This document shows, one piece after another, positions 41,504 through 53,106 of a stretch of DNA of 64,000 nt. The notes beneath the pieces were generated by a model that saw only the letters and a list, made by a program, of their open reading frames with translations, did no database searches and had not been told where the DNA came from. This DNA is from Leishmania martiniquensis (Eukaryota; Euglenozoa; Kinetoplastea; Trypanosomatida; Trypanosomatidae), in assembly GCF_017916325.1 (NCBI RefSeq), contig NC_090166.1, forward strand, positions 355,001 to 419,000. Direction: 5' to 3'. Both the position numbers and the translations under genes were made by a program. Within the stretch, counting starts at the first letter, position 1, and each line of letters opens with the position of its first letter.

Positions 41504-44500
41504 AGAATATGTGCGATCGCAGCACCTGTCCGCGCGGAACAGTCACGCACGGCGGCGCGAAAGAATGTCACGTGGGCGAGATTAAGGGCGACGAGAGGGC
41601 GAGCGACCGCAAGCGCTGAAAGCGTACTCGCCCGAGAAGGAGCAGCGAAGCTTCAGCGCCACGGAGCGACACGACGAAAACAAATGGGAGGCGGAGGCAA
41701 ACAAGACCGCTCAGGTGTGTGCGTTTGAGGTCCAAAAAGAGGAGGAGCCGCACCCACGACGATGGCGTGCAGACCGGCACCGAAAGAGAGAGAGAGAGAC
41801 GTGCCCACAAGACGAAGTCGCCGTAAACGTCCTGAGAGCGCTTACGCTTAGCCGACGCAACGGCAGGCGACACGGCGGCGGAGCGATGTGGAGGAGTGGT
41901 GAGGGCGACACGGGCAGCAACAGAAACGACAAAACAGCAGTGCAATATGCGAAAAAGAGCACCAAAAGAATGGCGCGCGCCTGTCCGCCCGCTGAAGAAG
42001 ACGAGAGCGCACCCGAGTGCGCGTATGATGTCTGGGCAATGAAGCACGACTGAGAGACTCTTGAAGGAGCCCGTGAACGCCACTCGCTAACGAAGAAAAA
42101 AGTGCAACGAGAGGACGAGAAGATAGTACCACCACAGTCAGAGTTCGATCGCCGCCGCACGTGCACGGTTTATTTGGGGCAGACAGAAGGGTAAAAAAAA
42201 AGAGAGAGGTGAGTACGTCGACGATGTGGGAGCGCAGCGTGGGAAGAGAAAAGAGGGGGCTGGGCAGCAAGATGAGGCCCGCGAATGGCGCGAATGCTAA
42301 CGCCAAGAAAGACACAGGTCCCAGAGGGAGGCTGCTGGAAAGGAACAGAAGGGGACGCCGAGCGCACCGACACGAGAGACAACGCAGCACTGAAGCGGAC
42401 AACGGAAGAGAGAGAGAAGCTCAAAAGAGGCAGTGAAAGCGTAGACGCGATGGTACCTGCACGCAAGCGACTCCGAGAAGTTTCCCTTCGGGATACCGAC
42501 GCTTCTTTCCTGCGACTGCGAATAAAAATGAGGTGGCCGCTCCAGATTGCCTGCGCCGGTTCGCGGAGGGCAGAGGGAGAGGAAGACGCGCACCGACCGT
42601 CCGCGCCGACGAAAGGAGAGAGAGAGAGAAGGCGGCAAGGCGAGCACAGATGAGGGCGCGGGCGAAGAGGAGGAGAGCGAGCGCGAGAGTGCTGCAGAGA
42701 TGTGCGAATGCGGGGCCTTTGCAGACGACGCGAAGAAGAGATGAGAAAAGAGAGAAACAGAAACGGAAGTGAGGGCGAGAGGTGAGGGGGGCCAAGCACG
42801 TGAAGAGTCACACGAAACCTGCAGAAATTTTAAAATTCAATTCGAAAAAAAAAAGAGTGTTGTGAGGCGGAGAAGGGGAGAGAGTGACAGAAGAAGAGGG
42901 AAAAAGGGGGTGCGTGTATGACGTGAGGCGTGTATAGGGAAAGTGGACGAGAACGCAACGGAGGGGAGAGAGCACCTGTGACACCTGCGCCACCGCGGCC
43001 AGAAACGGAAGGCGGAAGAAAGAAAAAGGCGGAACGGAAAGACGGGGCGGGGGTGAACACACACACGCCGTGACACAGGGAGGACGAGAAGACGTCAGCA
43101 GGAGAGAGGCGCCGGCTTCAAAGTTCCCAGAAAGGTCACAGGAGAGAGGAAGTTGAGTACAGAGCGGAATGGCGCAGCTCTCCCTTTGATAATAAATAAA
43201 TAATGGATGCGCTGTGTTGTACGCTTCGCTTCGGCGTGCCCTTTGTTTTTTCTTGCGTCGTTTTCGCTTTCAGCTAAAGCTGTTGAGGAGTCTGCTCCTA
43301 TGGCTATGCTGTGCAGCGTGCGCGTGTCTCCGCTTTCTTCTCTCTATTTGCAGCGAAGCAGCTCTTTTGTAGGAGTAGGACGGAGGGAACGAGAGAGAGC
43401 GAGAGAGAGAGCAGTTGCAGCACAGGAAGAGAGGTACGCCGTAAAGTCCAAATTACGATTCCGAAGGAGAAAAAGGTTCTACTGAAAGGCCGAGGGAGGG
43501 GGGAAGGGGGGAGTAGGAGAAACACGCAGGATAAGCGAAAAAGAAACACAGACAGAGAGAGAGCTGTACGTGGCACAGACACCGCGAAGAAAAATAAACG
43601 GCGACGACACACCGAAAGTAAGAAAGAAAAAAAGACCTGTCGGGCGATCGAGAGTTAAGAACAGAGCTAAACGGAAGACTAAAAGGCACCTCAGAAACAC
43701 CGAAAAAGAAAAATGCGATGGCGGCCGACTCACCAAATACGAGCAAAACGAAAAGGCACAACGAAAAAAAACCTTCGCGAAGAGCGACAGTGTCTCGGTG
43801 CTTTGTGTTGAAGCTGCACTTCTCTGTGTCGCTGTTCTTACTCGCCTGTTCAAAAATACGGCTCAGCTCGACGGGTGTATGAATCAATCCAGAGAGAGAA
43901 AGAGAGCGAGAGAAAGAGCTAAAGGGACGACGGGGCGAGAAGCGACACAAAGGTGAATAGAACACACTCTCTTAGACAGAGAAAGGGGGACAGAGAGGGA
44001 GAGTCGCCGGGAAGCACAGAGCGGCACAGCCACACGCACGATGACGTGAGACACAGAAGCCAAAGGAATACGAACCCTCTGTGTATAGGAGGCGAAGTTC
44101 GAGTCGGGAGAAGGAAGACAAGGCAGGGGGAGGGGGGAGCGGCCCGCGAGTAAGCAAATGGGGGGGTGGAGGCCCCAACCGGGTACGGCAAGCAGACAAC
44201 GAACACGAGGCGCTCGGCTGAGGTGGGGCACACCGCTACACAGATAAGACAAACAGCAACGGACGACGTTGGAGAAGATTTCGGAGGGGATGGGGGGGAT
44301 TGGCGTACGGTGCGTCGGATTCAGTATCCTACCCACCACTGGGTGCCGTGAAGAGAAGACAGGCAACAACGTACTAAACGGCCTAAAAAAACACACAAAA
44401 AAAAAGAAACTGTGAATGGAAGTCTAAAGTACGCCTCGGCCTTGTGCAGCTGTTGAGACACCTCTGGAAGAGACACAGAGACGAGCGGAGATGGCCAACA

Positions 44501-45926
44501 ATGCTAAAAAAAAAACACTTTTTTGTAGCGCGACTCCCTCCGGCTGCTGACGAGGGTGTTTTCTTTTGTTGTTGTTGCTTAGCAGTGTGTGTGGGGAGGG
44601 GGGAGGAAGTGCTAGCGGGTATGTGTCCGTGAAGAATGTGATGCTGGTGAGACTGGAAAGGCCCGATCCCAACGAAGAGGCCAGTCTCTGCCAGCGGAAA
44701 CTGTGAAGAAGAGTGATGAAAAAAAAGGGGAGAGCAGCACGCGATCCGCGCCCGATAGGAACACGCCTGTCTGTGATGCACACACACACGCACACACACA
44801 AAGACACCACTGTGGGAATGCGCCCCGTGCTTGCGTGCACGGAAGAGAGAGAGTGTGTGTGTGAAAAATAAAAAAAAGGGCACGCCCCAAAGCAAATAAA
44901 ATCGCTGCAATTCAAATGTGTCTCCTCCCAGTGCGCGTTTTTTTCTCTCTTAGACACAGGTAAAGAGGGGTGGTTGGGAGGGTGCGTGGCGGTGGCGGTG
45001 GTGGTGGTGGTACCCGCGTCAAGTCTCTGCTCCTCCCGATCGCGGCAAGAGACGCTGGTGCGAGCTATCACAGGATCCGGCAGAACAATAGAGAGAATAC
45101 AAAAGCGCGGCAAACTCTGCGCGGCACCGGAGACGGAAGAAGACAGAGAAGCGAAGCCTGCGAATGGAGAAAGAGTGAGTGAGTGAGAGAGAGCGAAACA
45201 GATGCGTGCGCGTGTGCCCGTGAGTGGTGGTGGTGGCGGTGGGGGGGGTATCAGCGGGCACACAGAGAGGAGTGAGAGGGGTGAGAAAAGGGAGAAACTG
45301 CGTGTGGCCTTGCCGCCTGTCCTTCCCCTTTTTTCTTTCCTATCCGCCGTTTATTTGAAAAACAAATGCCGGTGTTTATTATCTTTGTGTGTGGGTGGGT
45401 GGTGTGGTGGGTGTGTGAGAGAGGAGATAGAGAGCTCCAGCGTTCCAAAGCGGGACACGAGACAGACAGGCAGACAGATACGCCGGGAGGCACCACAGTC
45501 ATAAAAAGAGAAAAGAAGTCCCAACGCGATGGAGCCGACAACGGTGAGAGAAGCCTGGCAAAGCTCTACAAAGCACAAGCACGAGCCTAAGGAGCAAGAG
45601 AGCTTACCGCTGCTTCGGCTAGCGAGTGAGCTCGAGGTGAAGACGGGTACAAGAAAGGATGGTGAGCGGCGCCCACAAACAACAGCAAAAGGATTGGGAG
45701 AGAGAAGGCGCTTGTGTGTGTGTGTGTGTGAGTGTGAGTGATCCCAACTTTTACTTCTTCGCGTCGCTGATTGTCAAAAGACAGCGGCCCTTCTCGACAG
45801 CCTGTGCGAGGCGCTTAAAGCTTTTTTCTCTGCGAGTGTGTGGATTTGTATGCCCCCTCCCCCGCTTAAGCGCTCAGTCGTGAATATGAGAGATCGCCTG
45901 CACAGCCTGCACGCACATAAGCACAC

Positions 45927-45960
45927 ACACACACAATATATATATATATATGTGTGTATA
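45927..45960. repeat. Palindromic (CA)n(TA)n(TG)n block
   Basis: CACACA, then TATATA, then TGTGTG: a self-complementary arrangement that can form a hairpin. Confidence 0.7.
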
Positions 45961-47849
45961 TGCACGAACAAGCCCACACACGAAGACAGCGAGAGAGAGA
46001 AATCGAACAAGCGACAGAGCAGCAACGCCGACAAGAGGCCAACCCGTGCACGTTTGGGGAGACGACGCACACGCACACACACAAGCGTACAGATGCCACT
46101 TTCAAAGATGAAACAGACTTGCGCAAACACAAAAAGACTAGGGAGAAAAGGGGGGAGGAGGGGGGACGTGAGAGGAGACAGCGGAGGCTCAGAAAACTAC
46201 AGTGACGCACTCACGCGCACAGGCACGCACGCATCCCTCGTGGGTGACAGGGAGGGGAACAAGAGAGAGGAGGGGGAGGAGGGGGGAGTCTCGAAGAAAA
46301 AAAAAAGAATACGTGAATACAGAACGGGAGGCGACCAGCACAGAGAAGGGGAAGAAGAAAAAAAGTGTGAGGGAAGGTGATGAGAAGAGGGAAGAGAGCA
46401 GCGCCAGAGATGCTCCACTAAGATGCGCTTGTATGTTGGTGTGACGAAAGCGCACGAAGTAAACGGGAAGGGAGAGTAATATGAGAGATGCAACAGGTGA
46501 ACGTCACGACGCGCGGATGATTGCGAGAAGCCGCTAAACGTGCTTGGTTCCCTGCGCTTTGGCTAAATACGTGCGGACGTACACAGTCTTCTACGCGCCT
46601 CACGCTCTCGTTCGCCGGCTAGTACTCGCTGCCTGTTGCTTCTGCAAAGCGATGCAAGACCTACCTCCGCGGTAGCAGGAGGGGAGGGGAAGGGAGGGGG
46701 GCAGATGAGGTAGAGAGATCCACACGCAGACGAAGTAAAAGGCGGAGAGAGACACTACACTACAAAAAAAAAGAAACTGACTACGGGTACTACGGCCTAC
46801 AAGATCAGCAACAACAGCAGCAGCGGTGATGGCAACAGGACGCACAGGCAGGAACAAACATGCACACGGAAGGAGGAAGGGAGAGGCGCACCGCTTCTAA
46901 CAATGAGAGGTGAAGGAGAGAGGCGCACGTGAGTGGAGCCACAGACAGCAAAAAAAAGGGGGTGGAGATGCACCACGAGGACGGCAGAAAAGAGAGAAGG
47001 CCGACGGATCACTCCTTCCAAAAATGACGAAAGGGGGAGCGGGAGGGAGAGCCACAGAAAAAAGGGGAAGGCGGAAGATGTGTATGATCTGCGTACTCCT
47101 CTCTGTCTTTCTTCGGGGAAGGAGGAGGGAGGGGGGGTGCTCCGCTACAAGTGCTCTGTGAAATAGAAGGCGAGGTAAAGATGGGGGGGTGGAGGCAGCT
47201 GGAAAGGCGGGCGGGTGGATGTGTTACAGCAGAAAGAAGAGCGAGCTGGTGCAGAAAACAAGAGCGAAAGAGGAGAGAGAGCGCCCGCGAGCGGAGACCG
47301 CAAAACAGTGAGGCAAATACGTTGGCAGAAGCCACGGTGAAAAGCAGTAGCGCATGTATGTCCCTTCGTCCTTTTTCGCCGCGGATTGTCTGTGACACGC
47401 CGAGCCCGTGCCCTCTTCCACACGCTGGGCCGCGAGCCGCACTAGCCAAGGATATGTGCGAGCGCAGATGACGACAGCCAAAGAAAGGCACAGAAAGCAG
47501 ATGAGCGCAGCAACGGGGCAGATTTTCTGGGCTGTCGTTCAGGCACGGAACCAACACGCTCTCCCGCCTTTTTCTTCTCTATGTGTGGACCCTTGACGGC
47601 AGCCTCTTCGTTACGTAATTCGTCGCCAAGAGAGGCAACTACGCCCGACGAATACGACGGAGCCAATGAGGAGGGCGAAAGAGTGACAGCCGCAGACGCA
47701 GAGCCACAAGGAAAAGCCACAAAAACGTCGCGAAGAGGCGCTTCAGATCTGTACCTTCAAACAATCGACGTACGGCATACACACACACACACACAGACTG
47801 AAAGAGACTGAGGCACTGGGCAAATACAGACCTAAACGGTAGAGTCACC

Positions 47850-47909
47850 CACACACATATATATAATATAATATATATATGTATATATATGTGTGTGTGT
47901 TTGTGTGTG
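47850..47909. repeat. Palindromic (CA)n(TA)n(TG)n block
   Basis: ACACACATATATA through ATATATGTGTGTGT; the same architecture as the block at 45927-45960, but longer. Confidence 0.7.
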
Positions 47910-49427
47910 ATGGAGATAGGGGGAGAGGGAAGGGAAGGGAGGCAGTCCTTGGCTTGTGCGAATGATGACCAGAGGTGGAAAAGCTTTGTAGCGTGGTTGT
48001 CGTAGATGACGGGGGGAAGGAGATCCGCCCTGTTGTCGTCTAATACGAAGTGTTGTTACCTGTGCACGTATATCGGGTGAATCGTTCCGTTTGTATGTAT
48101 GTGTGTGTGTGTGTGGTGGTTTGGTTTCGTGTACCCGTCTGATATGTCCAGAGAGATGAGAAGGCGTCCGAGTATACACCGCGTGAACGTTTTTTCTTTA
48201 TTTTTGCTTCGTCGTTGTCGTCGCCATATACATATATATATATATTTCCCCAGCACACACACACACACGTGCGCCACGAACAACAGCAAACGCGGAAGGC
48301 GAGAAAGCGAGCGAGAGAGTGTGTGTGTGTGGCTATGACTCCGGCACTGTCGCACGTGCGCGGGAAAACGGGACGGAGCGGGCACGCAGTGTGGCGGGAG
48401 GGGCGGCGACGCCAGTGGAAGACCTCCGGCATGCCGTTCCCCCGACACTGTTGGCGCAAACCTCAGTGGCCGAGTTTGTTGTTTGTCAGCAATGCAGCGC
48501 TCATGGGGCAACGGTATAAAGAGAGAGAGGGGACGGGGGGAGAGGAAAGAAATCCACGCGAAAAGGCTCGTGGTGCCGTAAACCTATGGTAAGTCACCTC
48601 GCCGCACTCTGGAGCGATAGCGCCACGGCCGCCGCTGCGGCAGGCCCGCAAACATGCAAGCGTGACGCTATCGCTTAACGCCGTATAAGCAAAAGAAGGC
48701 TGAAGAAAAGGCGAGCAGGACAGCACAGCCGCGTAGCCGTCGCACTCCGAAGCAGACACAAAGCTCGAACGCCAGAAGCGATACGATGACTTGGACCAGC
48801 GAAGGTCCGAGAGGGAGCGTCGAGAGGAAGAGATCTAACCCCGCGAAAAAAAAACGTTCGAATACAGAAAGGATGACATGCCACACTCGTTTCGTGAGTC
48901 AAAGCGAGCGGTGCTGCGCTGCATCGACAGCAACGACCATCACAGCAGCAAAGGCAGACGAAGTGAATGAATTGGAGCAGTTGTGCAAAAGCGTTCACGC
49001 GACGGTGAGCGGCTCGCGATGACTCTCTGGACAGATGGCTCCGTCAGAGTGGGCTGTAGCGCGTGCGTGAAGAGTGGGGTAGGAAGGCCCTGCACGAGCC
49101 TCCCCAGATACCACAACTCAGAGGCAGTCGCACAAAACGCGATCACGACATGCCACAGAGCCGCATCCCCAAAGTGACCCCACACACGTTCGCACGTCGG
49201 AGATGAAAATGCGCGTGCTCGACTGAAAACGGCCACCGATCGCCCCATCTGCGGCAGCCGCCCTCGCGCTTGGAAGAGAGGGACAACGTGGCGGGGGCGG
49301 CAGCTGACGCCAGAAGCACGCCGCCTCTCGTGTGTGACGCACACGCAGCACCGCCTTCTTGGTGTGGTCAAAGAACAGACGCGGAAAAAAAACGGTAACC
49401 TCGCACACGCTGGTGTCCTTATGCGCC

Positions 49428-49900
49428 CTATTCGAACCGTGTAGCGCACAAGCGCGGGCTGCCCGTGCGGAAGGGAGCCAGGCAGTCCGCCAGCAGCGCA
49501 TCCTCGAGTGCGCCCTCCGCCAGGTAACCGCGACCAACGCCGCAGAGGGTACCGTTCACCGCGTTAGCGTCGTACGCCATGCAGCCGAGAATCCGCTGCT
49601 TCAATGGGCTGCACTTGAGGCGCAGCAGCAGCTTCTCAAGGCCGTTGGTCACCACCAGCCTGGAGTATGCGAGTGTCTGCGCCGCTGTATCGGCGGACGC
49701 GAACTCAACGAAGCCGTGCACACCACTTTCTGGTGTGTAGCCGCGCTCCCACATATGCGCGCACGCAGGTATTCGCCGCTGTCCTCAAAGACGTTGGCGA
49801 GAATCTTCTGCTTCATGACGGGTGGAAGGCGGCGAAGGTGCACTGTGCGGGCGAGCACCTCGGGGCGCGACAGCTGCATCGCGATGGTGTGCGAGGAGGC
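49428..49900 (-). pseudogene. Frameshifted, truncated RRM-gene duplicate
   Basis: Two minus-strand frames together match one stretch of the intact RRM protein at 38711-41449. The upstream frame gives VLARTVHLRRLPPVMKQKI and GEYLRARICG (intact: LLARTVHLRFLPLTM and GEYLRVRICG). The downstream frame gives VHGFVEFASADTAAQTL and LLLRLKCSPLKQ (intact: IYGFVEFATTAGAEAM and PPLRLKCNSAKQ), then an alignable tail ending EDALLADCLAPF. The switch falls near 49745, and the spacing fits a 2-base (TG) insertion. The frame then stops at 49428, about 600 residues short of the intact protein. The same upstream frame stays open to about 50509 but shows no clear similarity there. It is probably a decayed tandem duplicate; an assembly error at the shift is the alternative. 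Confidence 0.75.
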
Positions 49901-50509
49901 TGGTGAGACGCTGCTGAACGTGTGCGCCGACGTGCAGCTTGCCGTCAATGGCGACGCTGCCAGCGAGGCGCTGGCGTCGCTGCCGTCGAGAAGGAGTACC
50001 GTCGTTGAAGGAGTGGCGCGGCTTGCACCGATTGCTGCGCACGCGGGGGGCGGGGCGTGCAGAGCCCTTGCTGGGCGGCCGCGGCATGGGGCACCGCCGA
50101 CATCTGAAGCAGTGAACGAAAAGGGAAAGGAAGCCCGGAGAATGCGCAGCATCCACCAGCACTTAATGTAGGTGCACAGGCCACCCCCAATGACTACGCG
50201 TCGCTTCGGAAGGGTCCGAGGCGAGTAGTGCCCCTCGTGTGATGAGAGACTGGAAGCAGCCGTGAAAAGCTGAGCAGTGGTTTGGTGGTGAGATGCTGAC
50301 CAACGACCCCCTCCCCAGCGCGGTAAACCTTTGCGCACGTCGGTGCCGACGGTGCAAAGCAAAGACGGAGATACGATCAAGGAGGCAGATGAGGAGAGGT
50401 GCAGAGAAAGACATCTCGAGCCGAGAGTCACTTGCGTTAGAGAAGGGACGACAGCAGACACGCGATACACACGCTTCGTGGCTCGCCGGGACATCATGCA
50501 AGAGTTCAA

Positions 50510-51831
50510 CCGACTCAGGTGGCGAGGCGGGGTGCGAGCCTTTTTCCCTCCTCAGCAGCTGGCGCCACAGCTCGGGGGGAGGGGGGCTCATGCCCCTTCC
50601 CGTGCCGCGTTCGCGAAGAAGGCTTTCCTGCAGCTTTCCCCTACGAGAATCATTGTAGCCGTGCGCGCCGTACTCGCTGTCGTGTCCACAATGCCCCCCT
50701 CCCTCCCTTCCTCCATGCTTGGCATTCAATCTGTTCTCTTTTCGTGTGTATGTGGCTTTCATGCCGCGAAGAGGATGGCCGTACAGGTCTGCGGGGGCGG
50801 GGGGGATAGACGTAAGTGTACATACTCTCGGACTTCTACAGAAAGCGAGCATGCATGGCAGCCCGATGAAGAGTCCTCACGACCTGTGGCCCTATACACC
50901 TAACAACAAAGCGAGCGAGCTCACCGCAGGCCTCCTAAAAGACTGGACGTTTTAAGAATGCTTTTGAGTCATGCCCACCGTCTCATTGACTAAGACGCCC
51001 TCTACGGCAGTTTCAGGCGTTTCTTACAGCACAGAAATGCAGCACTTATCGCGATCGCGCGCAAGCGAAAAAGACGCTTCACAGCAGCAAGGACGCAAGA
51101 AGGGGGCCCGCAGCGAAAGGGCAATACATGTCAGCCTAGAGGAGCAACTACGCCGTCGTGCTTTCCAATAATGATAGATAAATAAAGGAGCCGTCCGTCA
51201 GTACCGGTAACACGAGTGGCGCCTCATCTGATCTATAGTAAATATATATTTTACAAAAAAAAACACCGCGGCGGGGGGACACCTGCGCGTCAGTTTGCTC
51301 CCCCACACACACACACTCGCTGCCGCATGGCTCGCATAAAAGGCGCAGCGAGGGTAGAAAAACACAAGAGGACGGCACACGAAGGAGTGAAGAGAGGGAG
51401 GTCAAAGTGGAGGAGAGATGGAAAAGCGCGGGCGCTAAAGACCCTTCTATTTTCTCTCTCTCGCTCGCTCGCTCCCTTCCTCTCTTATGCTGTTGGATTC
51501 AATGCCGTCGGTGCTCCCATTTTTGTGGTTGCTGTTCTTTTTTTTGTTGGGCCTCACGAGTGAGAAGGACGGTTCATGTCCGTCGAAAGAGAAAGAGGGG
51601 GGAGGAGGGGGGAGGAAGGCGTGGCGTTCACCTTCTGCGGCGTTCCATCGTCTCCGCACGAGTTTGCGGTGAACTCGGAAAGACCCGAATCGCATGAATG
51701 GGGAGAGGACGGGTCACACATGAGCGAATGAATAAAGCGAAAAAAAAGTGTCCCGCCCCCGTGCGCCATCGTGCCCGACCGTCGTCTTTCTCACATCAGC
51801 AATAAAGAGAAGAGCGCAGCAGGGGCGATGC
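50510..51831. other. Intergenic region, 1.3 kb
   Basis: No convincing gene. A poly-pyrimidine stretch on the plus strand at about 50690-50720, short AT-rich bits near 51165-51250 and a purine-rich stretch near 51590-51620. Presumed 3'UTR of the Lys/Ala-rich gene. Confidence 0.5.
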
Positions 51832-53106
51832 TCAGCTGTGAACGTCAGCCGCCTTCTCCTTTGGATACGAAGTGGAAGCCTCCGCGGCATCCATTGCCTC
51901 CGGGTCCGCGTGTTTGGTGGCCGCTGTGGCATCCCCCTCCGCGGCAGGAGCGCCGATCTCACCCTCGTCCTTCGTATGATGCTGTGTCATGGTGCTCTTT
52001 TGGTCCTCGGTGCACGGCATCGGCCCGGCCGCATCGCGCCGCTCCTCTGTCTCTGCCCGTGCCTCGGCAGCGTGCGGAGCGCCCTCACCGCTTGCTGCAT
52101 GACTCGCAGCGGCGTCACTTGAAGGCATTGCCTCCGCAGCGGTGGCTGTCTTGCACGATTTCTTTACAGCCTTTTTCTTCGTGGCCTCCTTTTTGGCAGC
52201 GGCAGCTTCGCCGCCCTTTGCCGCGGCGGTCGCCTTCCCCTTAGCAGACCTCTTCTTCAAAGTCTTCTGCGTAATGGCGGCCGACTCAACGCCGTCCGCC
52301 TTGTCACTCGGGCTCTGCGATTTTCGGGATTCTCTCACAGTCTTCCTCGACTTGGTCGCCTTCATGGCGACGTCCCCGTCGGTCTTGAGACGCGTCGCCT
52401 TCTTGGCCTTTGGCCCTGCAGCCTTCAGATCGGCGAGACGCCGACGAGGAGCCTTCTTGAGCGGGCCACCCTCACTCCCATTCGCAGCTGCGCTCGCTGC
52501 GTTGGCCTTGGGTGCCTTCTGCGAGCGCGCCGGTTTGCGGTAGGGCTCTGGTGACCTGATCTTCGCACGCATGGCCGCACAGTCCGTTGCAGCGGTCTCC
52601 CGAGGAGCCTGCGCCTTTGCCTGCTCGACCTCCTCAGCCTCGGGCGGCATGGAGGTCTTTGTCACCGCTCCGACGTCGCTCGCGCCTGCCCGAGGTCTAG
52701 ACGGAGGAGCGCGGCCTCGCGATGAGAGGTGCACCGCTGTACCCTCATAGGGCACAGCGTGTGATCTGCCGCTCATCGCAGAGGCGCCTGCGGTTGTCTT
52801 GTGGGCATTAGAGGAGTGTGTGTCACCAGCGAGTGGGCGGCTTGAGATTCGCATGTGCGACCCCGAGACAGCGGGCCGAATGGTGCGCTGTGGAGGAGTC
52901 TGAGGTACGGGCTCAGCAGCCGGCGCAGCACATCCGTCTTGACCGGCATGCGGCTTCTGCGGTGCCTCCGCGAGGGTGATGCCGTCCTCCGTGGATGCCG
53001 GGGCCCCCGCTACCTTGGTGATGGCCGGCTCCGCGGCCGCAGGCGGTGCTTCCGCGACGGGCATCACTTCAGCCTGCATCTCATTCGTCTGCGCGGCCTC
53101 GGACAT
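51832..53106 (-). CDS. Lys/Ala-rich basic protein, 424 aa
   Basis: The start is the ATG at 53106 (MSEAAQTNEM); upstream only a TTG is available. The protein is low-complexity throughout. Residues about 1-150 are Ala/Pro/Glu-rich. Residues about 190-325 are strongly basic, with clusters such as KKAPRRRLADLKA, GPKAKKATRLK, KKRSAKGKA and KKEATKKKAVKKS. The last 90 residues are acidic and Ala-rich. The middle recalls the Lys/Ala/Pro tails of linker histone H1 and of kinetoplast-associated histone-like proteins, so nucleic-acid or chromatin binding is plausible. It is longer than trypanosomatid H1 and has no recognisable globular domain or clear mitochondrial leader. A repetitive cytoskeletal protein is another option. 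Confidence 0.7.
   Translation of the reverse strand: MSEAAQTNEMQAEVMPVAEAPPAAAEPAITKVAGAPASTEDGITLAEAPQKPHAGQDGCAAPAAEPVPQTPPQRTIRPAVSGSHMRISSRPLAGDTHSSNAHKTTAGASAMSGRSHAVPYEGTAVHLSSRGRAPPSRPRAGASDVGAVTKTSMPPEAEEVEQAKAQAPRETAATDCAAMRAKIRSPEPYRKPARSQKAPKANAASAAANGSEGGPLKKAPRRRLADLKAAGPKAKKATRLKTDGDVAMKATKSRKTVRESRKSQSPSDKADGVESAAITQKTLKKRSAKGKATAAAKGGEAAAAKKEATKKKAVKKSCKTATAAEAMPSSDAAASHAASGEGAPHAAEARAETEERRDAAGPMPCTEDQKSTMTQHHTKDEGEIGAPAAEGDATAATKHADPEAMDAAEASTSYPKEKAADVHS

Larger units (their letters stand above)
41450..49427. other. Gene-poor interval, 8.0 kb
   Basis: No convincing gene on either strand. Long purine stretches on the plus strand (for example 42330-42800, 43360-43700, 46250-46400, 46890-47060) alternate with CA/TG/TA microsatellites near 44785-44800, 45927-45960, 47850-47909 and 48225-48270. 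Open frames here are low-complexity readings (poly-Ser/Leu/Phe on the minus strand, Arg/Glu/Lys on the plus strand). It separates the RRM relic from the intact RRM gene. Confidence 0.6.

Noticed and set aside
50700..50800. Weak similarity (YTRKENRL) to the intact RRM protein upstream of its RRM
   Set aside because: Too short, and about 900 bases from the RRM relic where the intact gene has about 100; likely chance.
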